A stretch of DNA of 64,000 nt from an uncultured Halocynthiibacter sp. Its GTDB lineage: Bacteria; Pseudomonadota; Alphaproteobacteria; Rhodobacterales; Rhodobacteraceae. The translations under genes were made by a program, and so were the position numbers. The notes under the pieces were generated by a model, which saw only the letters and a program-made list of their open reading frames with translations, did not search any database and was not told the DNA's origin. How positions within the stretch are numbered: position 1 is the stretch's first letter; each line of letters begins with the position of its first letter. Below are positions 44,278 to 54,237 of this stretch, piece after piece. The stretch covers positions 558,001-622,000 of the forward strand of contig CANNCD010000001.1 in the NCBI GenBank assembly GCA_947503035.1. The letters are read 5' to 3'.

Positions 44278-44913
44278 ATGGTCAAACTAGACATCATTTC
44301 CGATCCGATCTGCCCGTGGTGCTATATTGGCAAGGCAAACCTTGATAAAACGCTGGCCGAAACCGAAGGCTATCCGTTTGCAATCGAATTCCACCCCTAT
44401 CAATTGAACCCAGACATGCCCGCCGGTGGCATGGATCGTCGCGAATATCTTGAGACCAAATTCGGTGGCAAAGAAGGCGCGGTCAAAGCCTATGCGCCGA
44501 TCGTCGAAGCCGCCGCCGCTGCCGGTTTTGAGATCAATTTCGAGGGTATCAAACGCACGCCAAACACATTGGATGCGCACCGTTTGATCCACTGGGCCGG
44601 TCTTGATGCGCTGCAACTTGAAGCGGTCGACGCCTTGTTTGCGGCTTATTTTGTCGAGGGTCGCGACATCGGTGATCACGATGTATTGGCCGATATCGCC
44701 GATGGCATCGGCATGGATGCCGCTGTGGTGCGCCGTCTTCTTGAGGGTGAAAACGATATTGAAAACATCCAAATGCGCGACAAAAACAGCCGCGAAATGG
44801 GTGTAACCGGCGTGCCATGTTTTGTGGTCGACCAACAACACGCGGTCCCTGGCGCACAGTCACCCGAACTTTGGGCGAAAGTTATCGCCGATATTCAAGC
44901 TCTAGAAAGCTAA
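44278..44913 (+). CDS. DsbA/FrnE-type thioredoxin-fold oxidoreductase
   Basis: The 211-residue protein belongs to the FrnE / 2-hydroxychromene-2-carboxylate isomerase branch of the DsbA superfamily. The redox motif CPWC is near the N-terminus (ISDPICPWCYIGK) and the cis-proline region reads TGVPCFVVD. There is no signal peptide, so it should act in the cytosol. The ATG at 44278 (MVKLDII) is preceded by GAGAGAACC; a longer frame starts ten codons upstream without support. It is followed five bases later by the MFS transporter gene, probably in the same operon. Confidence 0.88.
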   Translation: MVKLDIISDPICPWCYIGKANLDKTLAETEGYPFAIEFHPYQLNPDMPAGGMDRREYLETKFGGKEGAVKAYAPIVEAAAAAGFEINFEGIKRTPNTLDAHRLIHWAGLDALQLEAVDALFAAYFVEGRDIGDHDVLADIADGIGMDAAVVRRLLEGENDIENIQMRDKNSREMGVTGVPCFVVDQQHAVPGAQSPELWAKVIADIQALES

Positions 44914-44918
44914 TAAAA

Positions 44919-46118
44919 ATGAACAATTCAGACCGTCTGTCGCGCAACGAATTCGTTGCGCTAATCGCAACCATGTTCGGGATTCTGGCATTTTCGATTG
45001 ATGCCATGTTGCCCGGACTTCCCGATATCGGCGCGGCCCTATCGCCACAGGACCCGAACCGCGCCCAACTTGTCGTGGTCAGTTTTATCCTTGGGATGGG
45101 CGTTGGCACCTTGTTCACGGGCCCATTGTCGGATGCTTATGGCCGCAAGCCGATCATCATCGGCGGTATTGTCCTGTATTGTATCGGTGCGTTTTTGGCG
45201 TCCCAGACCCAGTCGCTTGAACTGATGGTTCTTGCGCGCATCCTTCAGGGGCTCGGCGCCGCTGGTCCACGGATTGCAGGTGTGGCCATGGTTCGCGATA
45301 GCTATGCCGGCGTTGAAATGGCGAAAATCATGTCCTTTGTCATGATGGTGTTTATGGTTCTACCCGCCGCCGCACCCGCAATAGGTGAGCTGATCATCGC
45401 GGGCTTTGGCTGGCGTGCGATCTTTGCTGCGTTTATCCTTTTTGCAGTCACGGCTGGTGTGTGGGTGTCGGTGCGGCAACCGGAAACGCATCCCGTTGAA
45501 AAACGCCAACCGATGACGATCAGCGTTCTTGTCGCCGCCATGCGCGAGGTCCTGGCAAACCGCATCGCCGCAATTTCGATTGCGGTCCAAGCCTGTGTCA
45601 TGGGGATTTTGTTCGCGAATGTCTCGTCGATCCACCCGATCATGGACATCACCTATGGTCGCGCCGAACAGTTCACAGCGATCTTCGCCGCGATTGCATT
45701 ATTCAGCGCGAGCGCCAGCTTTATCAACGCGAAAATCGTTGCGCGTTTCGGGATGCGCAAGGTGATTTATGGTGGCACCATGGGCGTCGCCATTCTGACA
45801 TTGATTTGCATGATCGCGGCGGTTCTGTTCCACGAGGTTCCCTTTGCCCTCTATATCATTTGGGCGTCTGGATTGACCTTCTCGCTTGGCCTGACCATGG
45901 GGAATTTGAACGCCTTGGCGATGGAGCCATTGGGCCATATCGCAGGCATGGCCGCGTCGGTCATTGGGTGTTTGGCAACGGTTGGCGCCGTGTTCATCGC
46001 CACGCCGCTCGGGCTTTTGTTCAATGGGACACCGGTGCCATTGATGACCGGCGCGCTTGTGACGTATTTCGTGGCAATTGGCCTGATGATCTATATGGGG
46101 CCACGCGAAAAATCTTAA
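44919..46118 (+). CDS. Bcr/CflA-type MFS drug efflux transporter
   Basis: This 399-residue protein has about 12 membrane helices and the MFS 12-spanner signature in loop 2-3 (GPLSDAYGRKPIIIGG), with MLPGLPDIGAAL in the first helix/loop typical of Bcr/CflA exporters (DHA1 family). Substrates may be bicyclomycin-like or other drugs, or natural metabolites. The ATG at 44919 follows the DsbA-like stop by five bases. Its stop overlaps the convergent araC-type gene. Confidence 0.9.
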   Translation: MNNSDRLSRNEFVALIATMFGILAFSIDAMLPGLPDIGAALSPQDPNRAQLVVVSFILGMGVGTLFTGPLSDAYGRKPIIIGGIVLYCIGAFLASQTQSLELMVLARILQGLGAAGPRIAGVAMVRDSYAGVEMAKIMSFVMMVFMVLPAAAPAIGELIIAGFGWRAIFAAFILFAVTAGVWVSVRQPETHPVEKRQPMTISVLVAAMREVLANRIAAISIAVQACVMGILFANVSSIHPIMDITYGRAEQFTAIFAAIALFSASASFINAKIVARFGMRKVIYGGTMGVAILTLICMIAAVLFHEVPFALYIIWASGLTFSLGLTMGNLNALAMEPLGHIAGMAASVIGCLATVGAVFIATPLGLLFNGTPVPLMTGALVTYFVAIGLMIYMGPREKS

Positions 46119-46834
46119 GGTTTTAGGGCCGTGGGGCGGTGTCCTGTGGCCCTAAGATAGGCCCGCGAAAACGCGTCGACAGATCGATATCCACTGCGCC
46201 GCGCGACCTCAGACAGACGTAGCCCCGCGCTCAGGTCTTCTTGGGCGCCATGCATGCGCCAGCGGCGCAGATACTGAATGGGCCCCTCGCCCATAAGCCC
46301 CTTGAAACTCTCCATAAATGCGGATCGTGACATGCCGGCGACCTCGGCCAAGTCCTCGGTTTTCCACTGTTTCGATGGGGCGTCATGCATGGCCACAAGG
46401 CTTCGTGCCAATCGCGGATCGGACATGGCCGCCCAGACGCCCGCGGTCATCGATCCGCTGTCCAATGCGCCGCGCAATAGATGCACGAGCAACGCCTCGC
46501 CATAGCCAGACATTAACGATTGCGCCCCACAGCGATGGTGATCGGCTTCTGACCAGATCAGGTCCGCAAACCCCCAAAGCCGGTGCCCCGTGGGAATATC
46601 CAACGTCAGATCCACAAGGCCCACGCCAACCGCGTCGCCCCGCATCCCCCAATCAATCAGAAACACGACGCCATCCAAATCACGCCCATAGCCAAGCACA
46701 AAACCGTCGAGCGTCCGGCGAAGAACAAGACCATTTTCGTCAATCGGCCCCATCACGACGTCACGCACCCGCACCCCTTGGACGATGCTTTCAAGCCGAT
46801 CAAGACAGCCGTTGCGAATGATTTGAAATCCCAT
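46115..46834 (-). CDS. AraC family transcriptional regulator
   Basis: The 239-residue protein has an N-terminal cupin-like domain (about 1-125) and a C-terminal AraC helix-turn-helix pair (about 140-235: DLAEVAGMSRSAFMESFKGLMGEGPIQYLRRWRM and LSEVARRSGYRSVDAFSRAYLRATGHRP). The inducer is unknown. It is divergent from a peroxiredoxin gene and convergent with the MFS pump, so either may be its target. A TGTCGT/ACGACA inverted repeat (46846-46851 and 46868-46873) lies in the 85-base divergent region and could be its site, but weakly. Confidence 0.87.
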   Translation of the reverse strand: MGFQIIRNGCLDRLESIVQGVRVRDVVMGPIDENGLVLRRTLDGFVLGYGRDLDGVVFLIDWGMRGDAVGVGLVDLTLDIPTGHRLWGFADLIWSEADHHRCGAQSLMSGYGEALLVHLLRGALDSGSMTAGVWAAMSDPRLARSLVAMHDAPSKQWKTEDLAEVAGMSRSAFMESFKGLMGEGPIQYLRRWRMHGAQEDLSAGLRLSEVARRSGYRSVDAFSRAYLRATGHRPTALKP

Positions 46835-46918
46835 GCTGGACCCTTTGTCGTGATAAATGGACTTTTGACGACATATAGTGTGCTAGATCTCATTTGGAAA
46901 CAAAAATCGGAGTCCCCT

Positions 46919-47470
46919 ATGACAACCCCAAACACCATTATGCCCCGCACGAAAACACCTGACCTTACTGTTCCGGTCTCTGGCGGCGGTGATTTTGATC
47001 TTGTCCGCGATGCGGGCGAAAACGGCACAGTCGTCAGCTTCTTTCGCGGCCGTCACTGCCCTGTTTGCATCAACCAGCTCAAGGAACTTGATGCGCTGAT
47101 CCCTGAATTCAACAAACGTGGCTATAACGTTGTGGCGATTTCATCGGACACGGAAGAACGCTCTGCGGAAATGCATGACCTTGTGGCGCCAACCAACCTG
47201 AAACTGGGCTATGGTCTTGATCTGACCAAGGCGCGTGAATTCGGCCTGTTCATCTCGACCAGCCGCGGTGAAACATCCATCGGTATCGTCGAGCCAGACC
47301 TATTTTCCGAGCCTGGCCTGTTCATCATCGATCCGGATAAGACGTTGTTCTTCTCGTCGATCAACTCCATGCCCTTCGCGCGCGCGAACTTTAAGGAATT
47401 GATCGGGTCTTTGGACTTCCGCAAAAAGGTGAACTACCCACCACGCGGCGAATACACAGGCGACGTTTAA
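46919..47470 (+). CDS. Peroxiredoxin-like (AhpC/TSA) protein
   Basis: This 183-residue thioredoxin-fold protein has a CxxC redox site in SFFRGRHCPVCINQLKEL, in the position of the peroxidatic cysteine of peroxiredoxins. The sequence belongs to the peroxiredoxin-like group (PRX-like2), whose substrates are less well known than AhpC. No signal peptide is visible. The start is ATG 46919 with GGAGT upstream; a longer open frame in the same phase lies over the divergent regulator. It stops four bases before the convergent mfd stop. It may be controlled by the divergent AraC-type regulator. Confidence 0.88.
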   Translation: MTTPNTIMPRTKTPDLTVPVSGGGDFDLVRDAGENGTVVSFFRGRHCPVCINQLKELDALIPEFNKRGYNVVAISSDTEERSAEMHDLVAPTNLKLGYGLDLTKAREFGLFISTSRGETSIGIVEPDLFSEPGLFIIDPDKTLFFSSINSMPFARANFKELIGSLDFRKKVNYPPRGEYTGDV

Positions 47471-47474
47471 CGCC

Positions 47475-50400
47475 CTATGTGGCGGCCTTTTTCTTGGCTG
47501 CCACGACCTTTTCGGCCAATGATTTGGCTATGGCAAAGCTGCCTTTGATGCGGTCTGCCTCTTTTGGCCAATCACGGCGGACGATGATCTTGTTGTCCTT
47601 GACCTTGGCGCGGCCCGCCTCATCTGTCAGGAATTCCACAAGCCCCTCAGGGGATGCGAATTTATCGCGGTGGAACTGGAACGTTGCGCCACCTGGGCCC
47701 GCGTCCAACTTGGCAATACCGGCCTTTTTACACATGGCTTTGATGCGAACAACCAAGAGCAACGTGTTGACTTCGCGTGGTAATTTGCCAAACCGGTCGA
47801 TCAATTCTGCGGCGAAACCTTCGAATTCCACCTTGCGCGACAGCATCGACAGACGGCGATACAGACCCAAACGTACATCCAGATCTTGCACGTAATCTTC
47901 GGGGATCAACACCGGCACGCCGAGTTTGATCTGCGGTGCCCATTGGTCGTCGACCTCGGGCAGGCCTTCGCCTGTGCCCGATTTGATGGCCGTGATGGCC
48001 TCTTCCAACATGGATTGATACAGCTCGTGACCCACCTCGCGGATATGGCCCGATTGGCTTTCGCCCAACAGGTTACCGGCACCGCGAATATCAAGGTCCT
48101 GCGACGCCAACGTAAAGCCCGCGCCAAGACTGTCCAAGGTGCCCAAAACCCGAAGCCGTTTTTCCGCCTGCGGCGTCAATTTCATCCGCGGTTTCGTTGT
48201 CATATGGGCATAGGCGCGGGTTTTCGAACGCCCAACGCGACCACGAATTTGATAGAGCTGCGACAGGCCGAACATATCGGCGCGGTGCACAATCATCGTG
48301 TTGGCGGTCGGAATATCGATGCCGCTTTCGATGATGGTCGTCGCCAGCAACACGTCGTATTTCCCGTCGTAAAACGCGTTCATCCGGTCGTCCAATTCGC
48401 CCGCCGCCATCTGGCCGTGCGCAATGACAAAGGATACTTCGGGCACGTGATCGCGCAGGAATTCTTCGATCTCGGGCAGGTCTGTAATGCGCGGCACCAC
48501 AAAGAAACTTTGCCCGCCGCGATAATGTTCGCGCAACAACGCCTCGCGCAGGGTCATCGCATCGAACGCAGACACATAGGTGCGGATCGACAAACGGTCC
48601 ACCGGCGGCGTGCCGATGATCGACAGGTCGCGTACCCCAGACAGGGACATCTGCAAGGTCCGCGGGATCGGCGTCGCCGACAGGGTCAACACGTGAATGT
48701 CGCTGCGCATTTCCTTAAGACGTTCTTTGTGGCCCACGCCAAACCGTTGTTCCTCGTCGATGATCAACAGACCAAGGTTCTTGAACCGCATGTTTTTCGC
48801 CAGCAACGCATGGGTGCCGATGATGATTTCTGCGGTGCCTTGGTCGGCGGCCTTGCGGGTCTCGGCGGCCTCTTTTGTGCCAACAAAGCGCGATAACTGT
48901 CTGACCTCAATTGGAAAACCACGGAACCGTTCGGCGAAGGATTTATAGTGTTGCCGCGCAAGCAAGGTGGTCGGCGCGATCACCGCGACCTGTGCGCCGG
49001 ACATGGCGGCCACGAACGCGGCGCGCATCGCAACCTCGGTTTTACCAAAGCCAACATCGCCGCAAATCAACCGATCCATGGGACGGCCGCTTTCGAGATC
49101 GTCGATCACGTCGTGGATCGCGGACAGCTGATCGTCAGTTTCTTGATACGGGAAACGAGCGCAAAACGCGTCCCACATCCCGTCGGGTGGCGACATAATC
49201 TGTGCCTTGCGCAGGGCACGTTCGGCCGCGATCCGGATCAATTTATCCGCAACAAGCTTAATCCGTTCCTTGAGCTTGGCCTTCTTCGCCTGCCACGCAC
49301 CGCCGCCCAATTTGTCCAAGATCGCCTGATCATGACCATAGCGGGACAAGAGTTCGATGTTCTCAACCGGCAGATAGAGCCGATCGCCACCCTGATATTC
49401 CAGCGCGATATACTCGTGCGGCGCGCCCATCGTCGTGATGGTTTCAAAACCGTTGTACCGCCCGATCCCGTGTTCAACATGGACGATCAAATCCCCCGGC
49501 GTCAGGCTCTGGGCCTCGGTCAGGAAATTTTCCGCGCGTTTACGTTTGCGCGGGGCGCGCACCAATCGGTCGCCCAAAACGTCTTGTTCGCTGATCACCG
49601 TAAGGCCGGTGGATTCAAACCCGTGATCAAGCGCCCAAACTGCCAAATACACGCCGCCATTGCCCTCGGGGACATCGCGCCATGATGAAATCAGGGTGGC
49701 ACCCTCGACGCCTTCGTCCTCCATCAAACCGGCAAGCCGTTCACGTGCGCCCTCGGAATAGGAGGCGATCACTACATGTCCGTCACGACGTTTTGCATTA
49801 ATGTGGTGGCTTAACGCACCGAAAAGGCTCACTTCTTCTTGTTGACGTTCCGGTGCGAAATTGCGCCCGATCCGCCCGCCTGCGTCCAAGATATTCGGGC
49901 CGACACCCTGTTTCAACGGCGACGCGGACAACACGCGGCGGCCTTCGATGGCCAAATCCCACGCCGTATCGTCCAAATACAACAGCCCCGTCGGGCAGGG
50001 TTTATACACGCTATCAAGGCGGGCCTTGGCGTTCAGCGCGATTTTGCGCGTCTCGTATTGGTCTTCGATGGCTTCCCAGCGGGCCAGCCGCGCGGCGTCC
50101 AATTGGTCGTCCAAAACCACGGATACATCCGGAAGATAATCAAACAAAGTCTCAAGGCGGTCGTGGAAAAACGGCAACCAGTGTTCGATACCTTGGTGTT
50201 TGCGCCCCGCGCTGACGGCCTCGTAGAGGGGATCGTCCGACCCAGCTGCGCCGAATTCAATGCGGTAATTTTGGCGGAACCGCGTGATCGCGGCTTCGTC
50301 CAAAATTACCTCGGACACAGGTGCCAGTTCGACGACTTCGAGTTTTTCGGTCGTCCGTTGGGTCACCGCGTCAAACCGGCGCGCGCCGTCAAGCGTGTCG

Positions 50401-50939
50401 CCAAAGAAATCAAGCCGAACGGGCCCTGTGTCACCGGGCGCATAGATATCAATGATACCGCCGCGGATCGCATAGTCCCCCGGTTCGGTCACCGTAGGGG
50501 TCTGCGAAAATCCCATGCGCACCAAGAATTGACGCAGGGCCTGTTCGTCGACCCGCTGGCCGACGGTGGCGTGGAATGCGGCTTCGCGCAGCAATTCGCG
50601 CGCTGGAACCCGTTGGGTTGCCGCGGCCAAAGTGGTCAAAAGGATGTATTTCTGCGGCATCCCATGGCTGAGCGCGGCCAAGGTCGCCATGCGCGCGGCG
50701 GACACTTCTGCGGCGGGGCTGGTGCGATCAAAAGGCAGACAATCCCACGCCGGAAAATCAAACACAGGCATATCCGGCGCGAAAAACGCAAGGGCCGCGC
50801 GCATCGCCGCAAGCCGTTTGTCATCGCGTGCAACGTGGATCACGGGCGCGTTGTGTTTATCAACCTCGGCCAAGATCAGCTTGGCGTCAAAGCCTTCGGG
50901 GGCGCCGCCAAGGTTAATATTCTGTGTAATTTTCGCCAT
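47475..50939 (-). CDS. mfd: Transcription-repair coupling factor Mfd
   Basis: Mfd removes RNA polymerase stalled at DNA lesions and recruits UvrA. The 1154-residue length equals the usual size. The N-terminal UvrB-like module is followed by the CarD-type RNA polymerase interaction domain (LTPGDLIVHVEHGIGRYNGFETI), the translocase with Walker A CGDVGFGKTEVAMRAAF, Walker B LLIIDEEQRFGVGHKERL, motif V/VI (TTIIESGIDIPTANTMIVHRADMFGLSQLYQIRGRVGRS), and the C-terminal TRCF domain. The ATG at 50939 abuts the stop codon of the upstream membrane protein gene. Confidence 0.97.
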   Translation of the reverse strand: MAKITQNINLGGAPEGFDAKLILAEVDKHNAPVIHVARDDKRLAAMRAALAFFAPDMPVFDFPAWDCLPFDRTSPAAEVSAARMATLAALSHGMPQKYILLTTLAAATQRVPARELLREAAFHATVGQRVDEQALRQFLVRMGFSQTPTVTEPGDYAIRGGIIDIYAPGDTGPVRLDFFGDTLDGARRFDAVTQRTTEKLEVVELAPVSEVILDEAAITRFRQNYRIEFGAAGSDDPLYEAVSAGRKHQGIEHWLPFFHDRLETLFDYLPDVSVVLDDQLDAARLARWEAIEDQYETRKIALNAKARLDSVYKPCPTGLLYLDDTAWDLAIEGRRVLSASPLKQGVGPNILDAGGRIGRNFAPERQQEEVSLFGALSHHINAKRRDGHVVIASYSEGARERLAGLMEDEGVEGATLISSWRDVPEGNGGVYLAVWALDHGFESTGLTVISEQDVLGDRLVRAPRKRKRAENFLTEAQSLTPGDLIVHVEHGIGRYNGFETITTMGAPHEYIALEYQGGDRLYLPVENIELLSRYGHDQAILDKLGGGAWQAKKAKLKERIKLVADKLIRIAAERALRKAQIMSPPDGMWDAFCARFPYQETDDQLSAIHDVIDDLESGRPMDRLICGDVGFGKTEVAMRAAFVAAMSGAQVAVIAPTTLLARQHYKSFAERFRGFPIEVRQLSRFVGTKEAAETRKAADQGTAEIIIGTHALLAKNMRFKNLGLLIIDEEQRFGVGHKERLKEMRSDIHVLTLSATPIPRTLQMSLSGVRDLSIIGTPPVDRLSIRTYVSAFDAMTLREALLREHYRGGQSFFVVPRITDLPEIEEFLRDHVPEVSFVIAHGQMAAGELDDRMNAFYDGKYDVLLATTIIESGIDIPTANTMIVHRADMFGLSQLYQIRGRVGRSKTRAYAHMTTKPRMKLTPQAEKRLRVLGTLDSLGAGFTLASQDLDIRGAGNLLGESQSGHIREVGHELYQSMLEEAITAIKSGTGEGLPEVDDQWAPQIKLGVPVLIPEDYVQDLDVRLGLYRRLSMLSRKVEFEGFAAELIDRFGKLPREVNTLLLVVRIKAMCKKAGIAKLDAGPGGATFQFHRDKFASPEGLVEFLTDEAGRAKVKDNKIIVRRDWPKEADRIKGSFAIAKSLAEKVVAAKKKAAT

Positions 50940-51467
50940 TTACCAAATCACCACGTTTAAGATGTTGTGAACCATTCCCCAGATTACAGTGATCGTGATG
51001 GCAACAAGGCCGCTGCCCTGAACGAACATGCGGTGCCGTTTCAAGGCCGAAATCAGGTCTTGTCCACGGGGGCAGGTATCGGAAAAACGACGCGCAACAT
51101 AGATGGACCGCAACCAAACCAATGCAAGGGGAAACAAGAGGAAAAATACAGCCTGTGCCAATTCAACACGATAGGCGAAGCCAAGAATGGCGAGTGCGCT
51201 AAAGCAAAAGAAAAAAGCGCCTAAAAACAATACGCCAGAGCGTTCTGAGATGATTAGGATGCGTTTTACGCTGAGGTCGGTAAACGCCTCTAGGTCGGGA
51301 ATAAGGTCTGCGTCTTTGCGCCGTCCCGCCCGTTGAACCATATCGAACGGTACGCCCAAAATATAGTGGCTGTTGAGGGACCAAGAGACGGATAAAATCA
51401 TCCAGTACCAGACGCTTGAAAATGAATTCATTTCGATCAACGTAAGGACTTGGCTATAGAAATTCAT
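50940..51467 (-). CDS. Membrane protein of the 'component of SufBCD complex' group
   Basis: The 175-residue protein has about four hydrophobic segments (near 18-38, 92-115, 120-140 and 152-172) and begins with a motif I associate with alphaproteobacterial proteins annotated as component of SufBCD complex (FSSVWYWMILSVSWSLNSHYILGVPFDMV). That name is inherited from databases and I know of no proof of its function; no suf gene is near. It ends exactly where mfd begins, so both are probably expressed together. The start is ATG 51467. Confidence 0.72.
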   Translation of the reverse strand: MNFYSQVLTLIEMNSFSSVWYWMILSVSWSLNSHYILGVPFDMVQRAGRRKDADLIPDLEAFTDLSVKRILIISERSGVLFLGAFFFCFSALAILGFAYRVELAQAVFFLLFPLALVWLRSIYVARRFSDTCPRGQDLISALKRHRMFVQGSGLVAITITVIWGMVHNILNVVIW

Positions 51468-51551
51468 ATGTAAACCTTCGGAAACTTTGATTAACGCGCG
51501 TTTACATATCGACGCACGGCACCTTCCTACCCTTGCCCTGCCCGAAGATAA

Positions 51552-52601
<1,050 letters not shown>

Positions 52602-52685
52602 CGGCGTGACAGGCCCGAAAATCTGGGCTATAATACCGTCAAAGCAGTATAGCGCGGCAAACGTGCATAAAAATATGAGGCAAAC

Positions 52686-53237
52686 ATGACACTTATCACA
52701 CGACGGAATTTCGTCATCGGCGCGGCCGCAACAACCGCAGCCTGTGGCAACGGGATCGGGTCGAACGGCGGCACCGCAATCGATAGCCGCGTCGCTAACA
52801 CCCTGAATTATATGTATAATGAGTTCCCCGGAACCCAACGTCTGGCCGAAAACGCGGCCGGTATGTTGGTGATGCCATTGGTGACCAAGGCCGGTTTCGG
52901 CATCGGTGGCGCCTTTGGACGTGGGGCCTTGCTGATCCAAGATGTGACGGTTGACTACTATTCCAACACCCAAGCCACCATCGGCATTCAGATCGGCGCG
53001 CAACAATACGCGCATGTTCTGTTCTTTATGACCGAGGACGCATTGTTGAAATTCCGCCGCTCTGCCGGTTGGGCCGCGGGTGCGGATCTTGAATATGCTC
53101 TGTCGGATCGCGGTGCGAATATCGGCGTTGAATCCACCACATCTTCGTCACCTGTTGTGGCCGTGGTGTTCGGTCAGGCCGGTCTGTTGGCCGGAGCGAG
53201 CCTTGAGGGTTCAAAATACAGCCGCATTATTCCATAG
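52686..53237 (+). CDS. SYLF (YSC84-like) lipoprotein
   Basis: The 183-residue protein contains the SYLF/YSC84 lipid-binding domain (ENAAGMLVMPLVTKAGFGIGGAFGRGAL, YYSNTQATIGIQIGAQQYAHVLFFM, and the C-terminal GASLEGSKYSRI). The N-terminus MTLITRRNFVIGAAATTAACG combines a twin-arginine-like RRNF with a lipobox ending at Cys, so it is probably exported, possibly by Tat, and lipid-anchored. SYLF domains bind phosphoinositides or phospholipids in other systems; the bacterial role is not known. It lies 84 bases after hemB and converges on the next gene through a GC-rich hairpin. Confidence 0.85.
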   Translation: MTLITRRNFVIGAAATTAACGNGIGSNGGTAIDSRVANTLNYMYNEFPGTQRLAENAAGMLVMPLVTKAGFGIGGAFGRGALLIQDVTVDYYSNTQATIGIQIGAQQYAHVLFFMTEDALLKFRRSAGWAAGADLEYALSDRGANIGVESTTSSSPVVAVVFGQAGLLAGASLEGSKYSRIIP

Positions 53238-53244
53238 AAATTTC

Positions 53245-53271
53245 GGGCGGAGCCATGTGTTGGCCCCGCCC
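53245..53271. terminator. GC-rich hairpin between convergent genes
   Basis: GGGCGGAGCC and GGCCCCGCCC pair with one mismatch around a 7-base loop, between the SYLF gene and the convergent dehydrogenase gene. There is no clean U run on either strand. Confidence 0.5.
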
Positions 53272-53277
53272 CATTCG

Positions 53278-54144
53278 CTACGTGTCGAACCGCGCAAGCA
53301 GCGCAGACGTATCCCAGCGTGAGCCGCCCAATTCCTGTACATCACCATAATACGCGTCGACGATTTTCGTCACCGGAAGGTCCGCGCCGATTTGGTCGGC
53401 GGTCTTCATGCAAATGGCAAGGTCCTTGCGCATCCAATCAATGGCGAACCCGTGGTCAAATTCACGCGTGGCCATGGTTTTATGACGGTTTTCCATCTGC
53501 CAGCTGCCAGCGGCGCCTTGTGAAATCACCTCGACGACGGCCTCGACATCAAGACCGGCCTTTTCGGCGAAATTCACGCCTTCGGACAATGCCTGCACCA
53601 GACCGGCAATACAGATTTGGTTGACCATCTTGGTCTTTTGCCCCGCACCCGTGTCACCCATCCGGCGACAGATTTTCGCATAAACATCCATGGCCGGTTC
53701 GGCGCGGTCATACACGGCCTGATCCCCGCCACACATCACCGAAAGCTGGCCGTTTTCCGCACCGGCCTGACCACCGGAAACCGGTGCATCAATGAAACCA
53801 ATGTCGGATTTGGCGGCCTCGGCGGCAAGACGTTCTGTGATCTCGGCGGACACCGTGGTGTGATCCACAAAAATCGTGCCCGCAGTCATCGCCGCGAAGG
53901 CGCCGTTTTTCCCAATGCACACCTCGGCAAGGTCGTCGTCATTGCCGACACAGGAAAACACGATATCGGCCCCCGCTGCGGCCTCGGCAGGAGTGCGCCC
54001 AAACGCGCCGCCATAGGTGTCGACCCATGCTTCGGCCTTGGACGTCGTGCGGTTATACACCGTGACCTCGTGGCCTGCCTTGGCCAAATGTCCCGCCATT
54101 GGTGCGCCCATCACGCCCAAACCCAAAAATGCCAGTTTCGCCAT
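53278..54144 (-). CDS. Beta-hydroxyacid dehydrogenase (3-hydroxyisobutyrate dehydrogenase-like)
   Basis: This 288-residue NAD(P)-dependent enzyme has the cofactor motif AFLGLGVMGAPMAGHL, the substrate-binding DAPVSGGQAGAENGQLSVMCGG and the catalytic Lys in GAGQKTKMVNQ. The family includes 3-hydroxyisobutyrate, tartronate semialdehyde and glyoxylate/succinic semialdehyde reductases, and the exact substrate cannot be read from the sequence. I chose the ATG at 54144 with AGAGGATCG upstream. It stands alone, divergent from the penicillin acylase gene. Confidence 0.88.
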   Translation of the reverse strand: MAKLAFLGLGVMGAPMAGHLAKAGHEVTVYNRTTSKAEAWVDTYGGAFGRTPAEAAAGADIVFSCVGNDDDLAEVCIGKNGAFAAMTAGTIFVDHTTVSAEITERLAAEAAKSDIGFIDAPVSGGQAGAENGQLSVMCGGDQAVYDRAEPAMDVYAKICRRMGDTGAGQKTKMVNQICIAGLVQALSEGVNFAEKAGLDVEAVVEVISQGAAGSWQMENRHKTMATREFDHGFAIDWMRKDLAICMKTADQIGADLPVTKIVDAYYGDVQELGGSRWDTSALLARFDT

Positions 54145-54237
54145 TTCGATCCTCTTTGAATTGTGTGTTCGCCGCAAACGGGCTATCTAATATTAACCCT
54201 AGCAGCGCGCGCGCGCATGGCACAGAAGAGAATTGTA

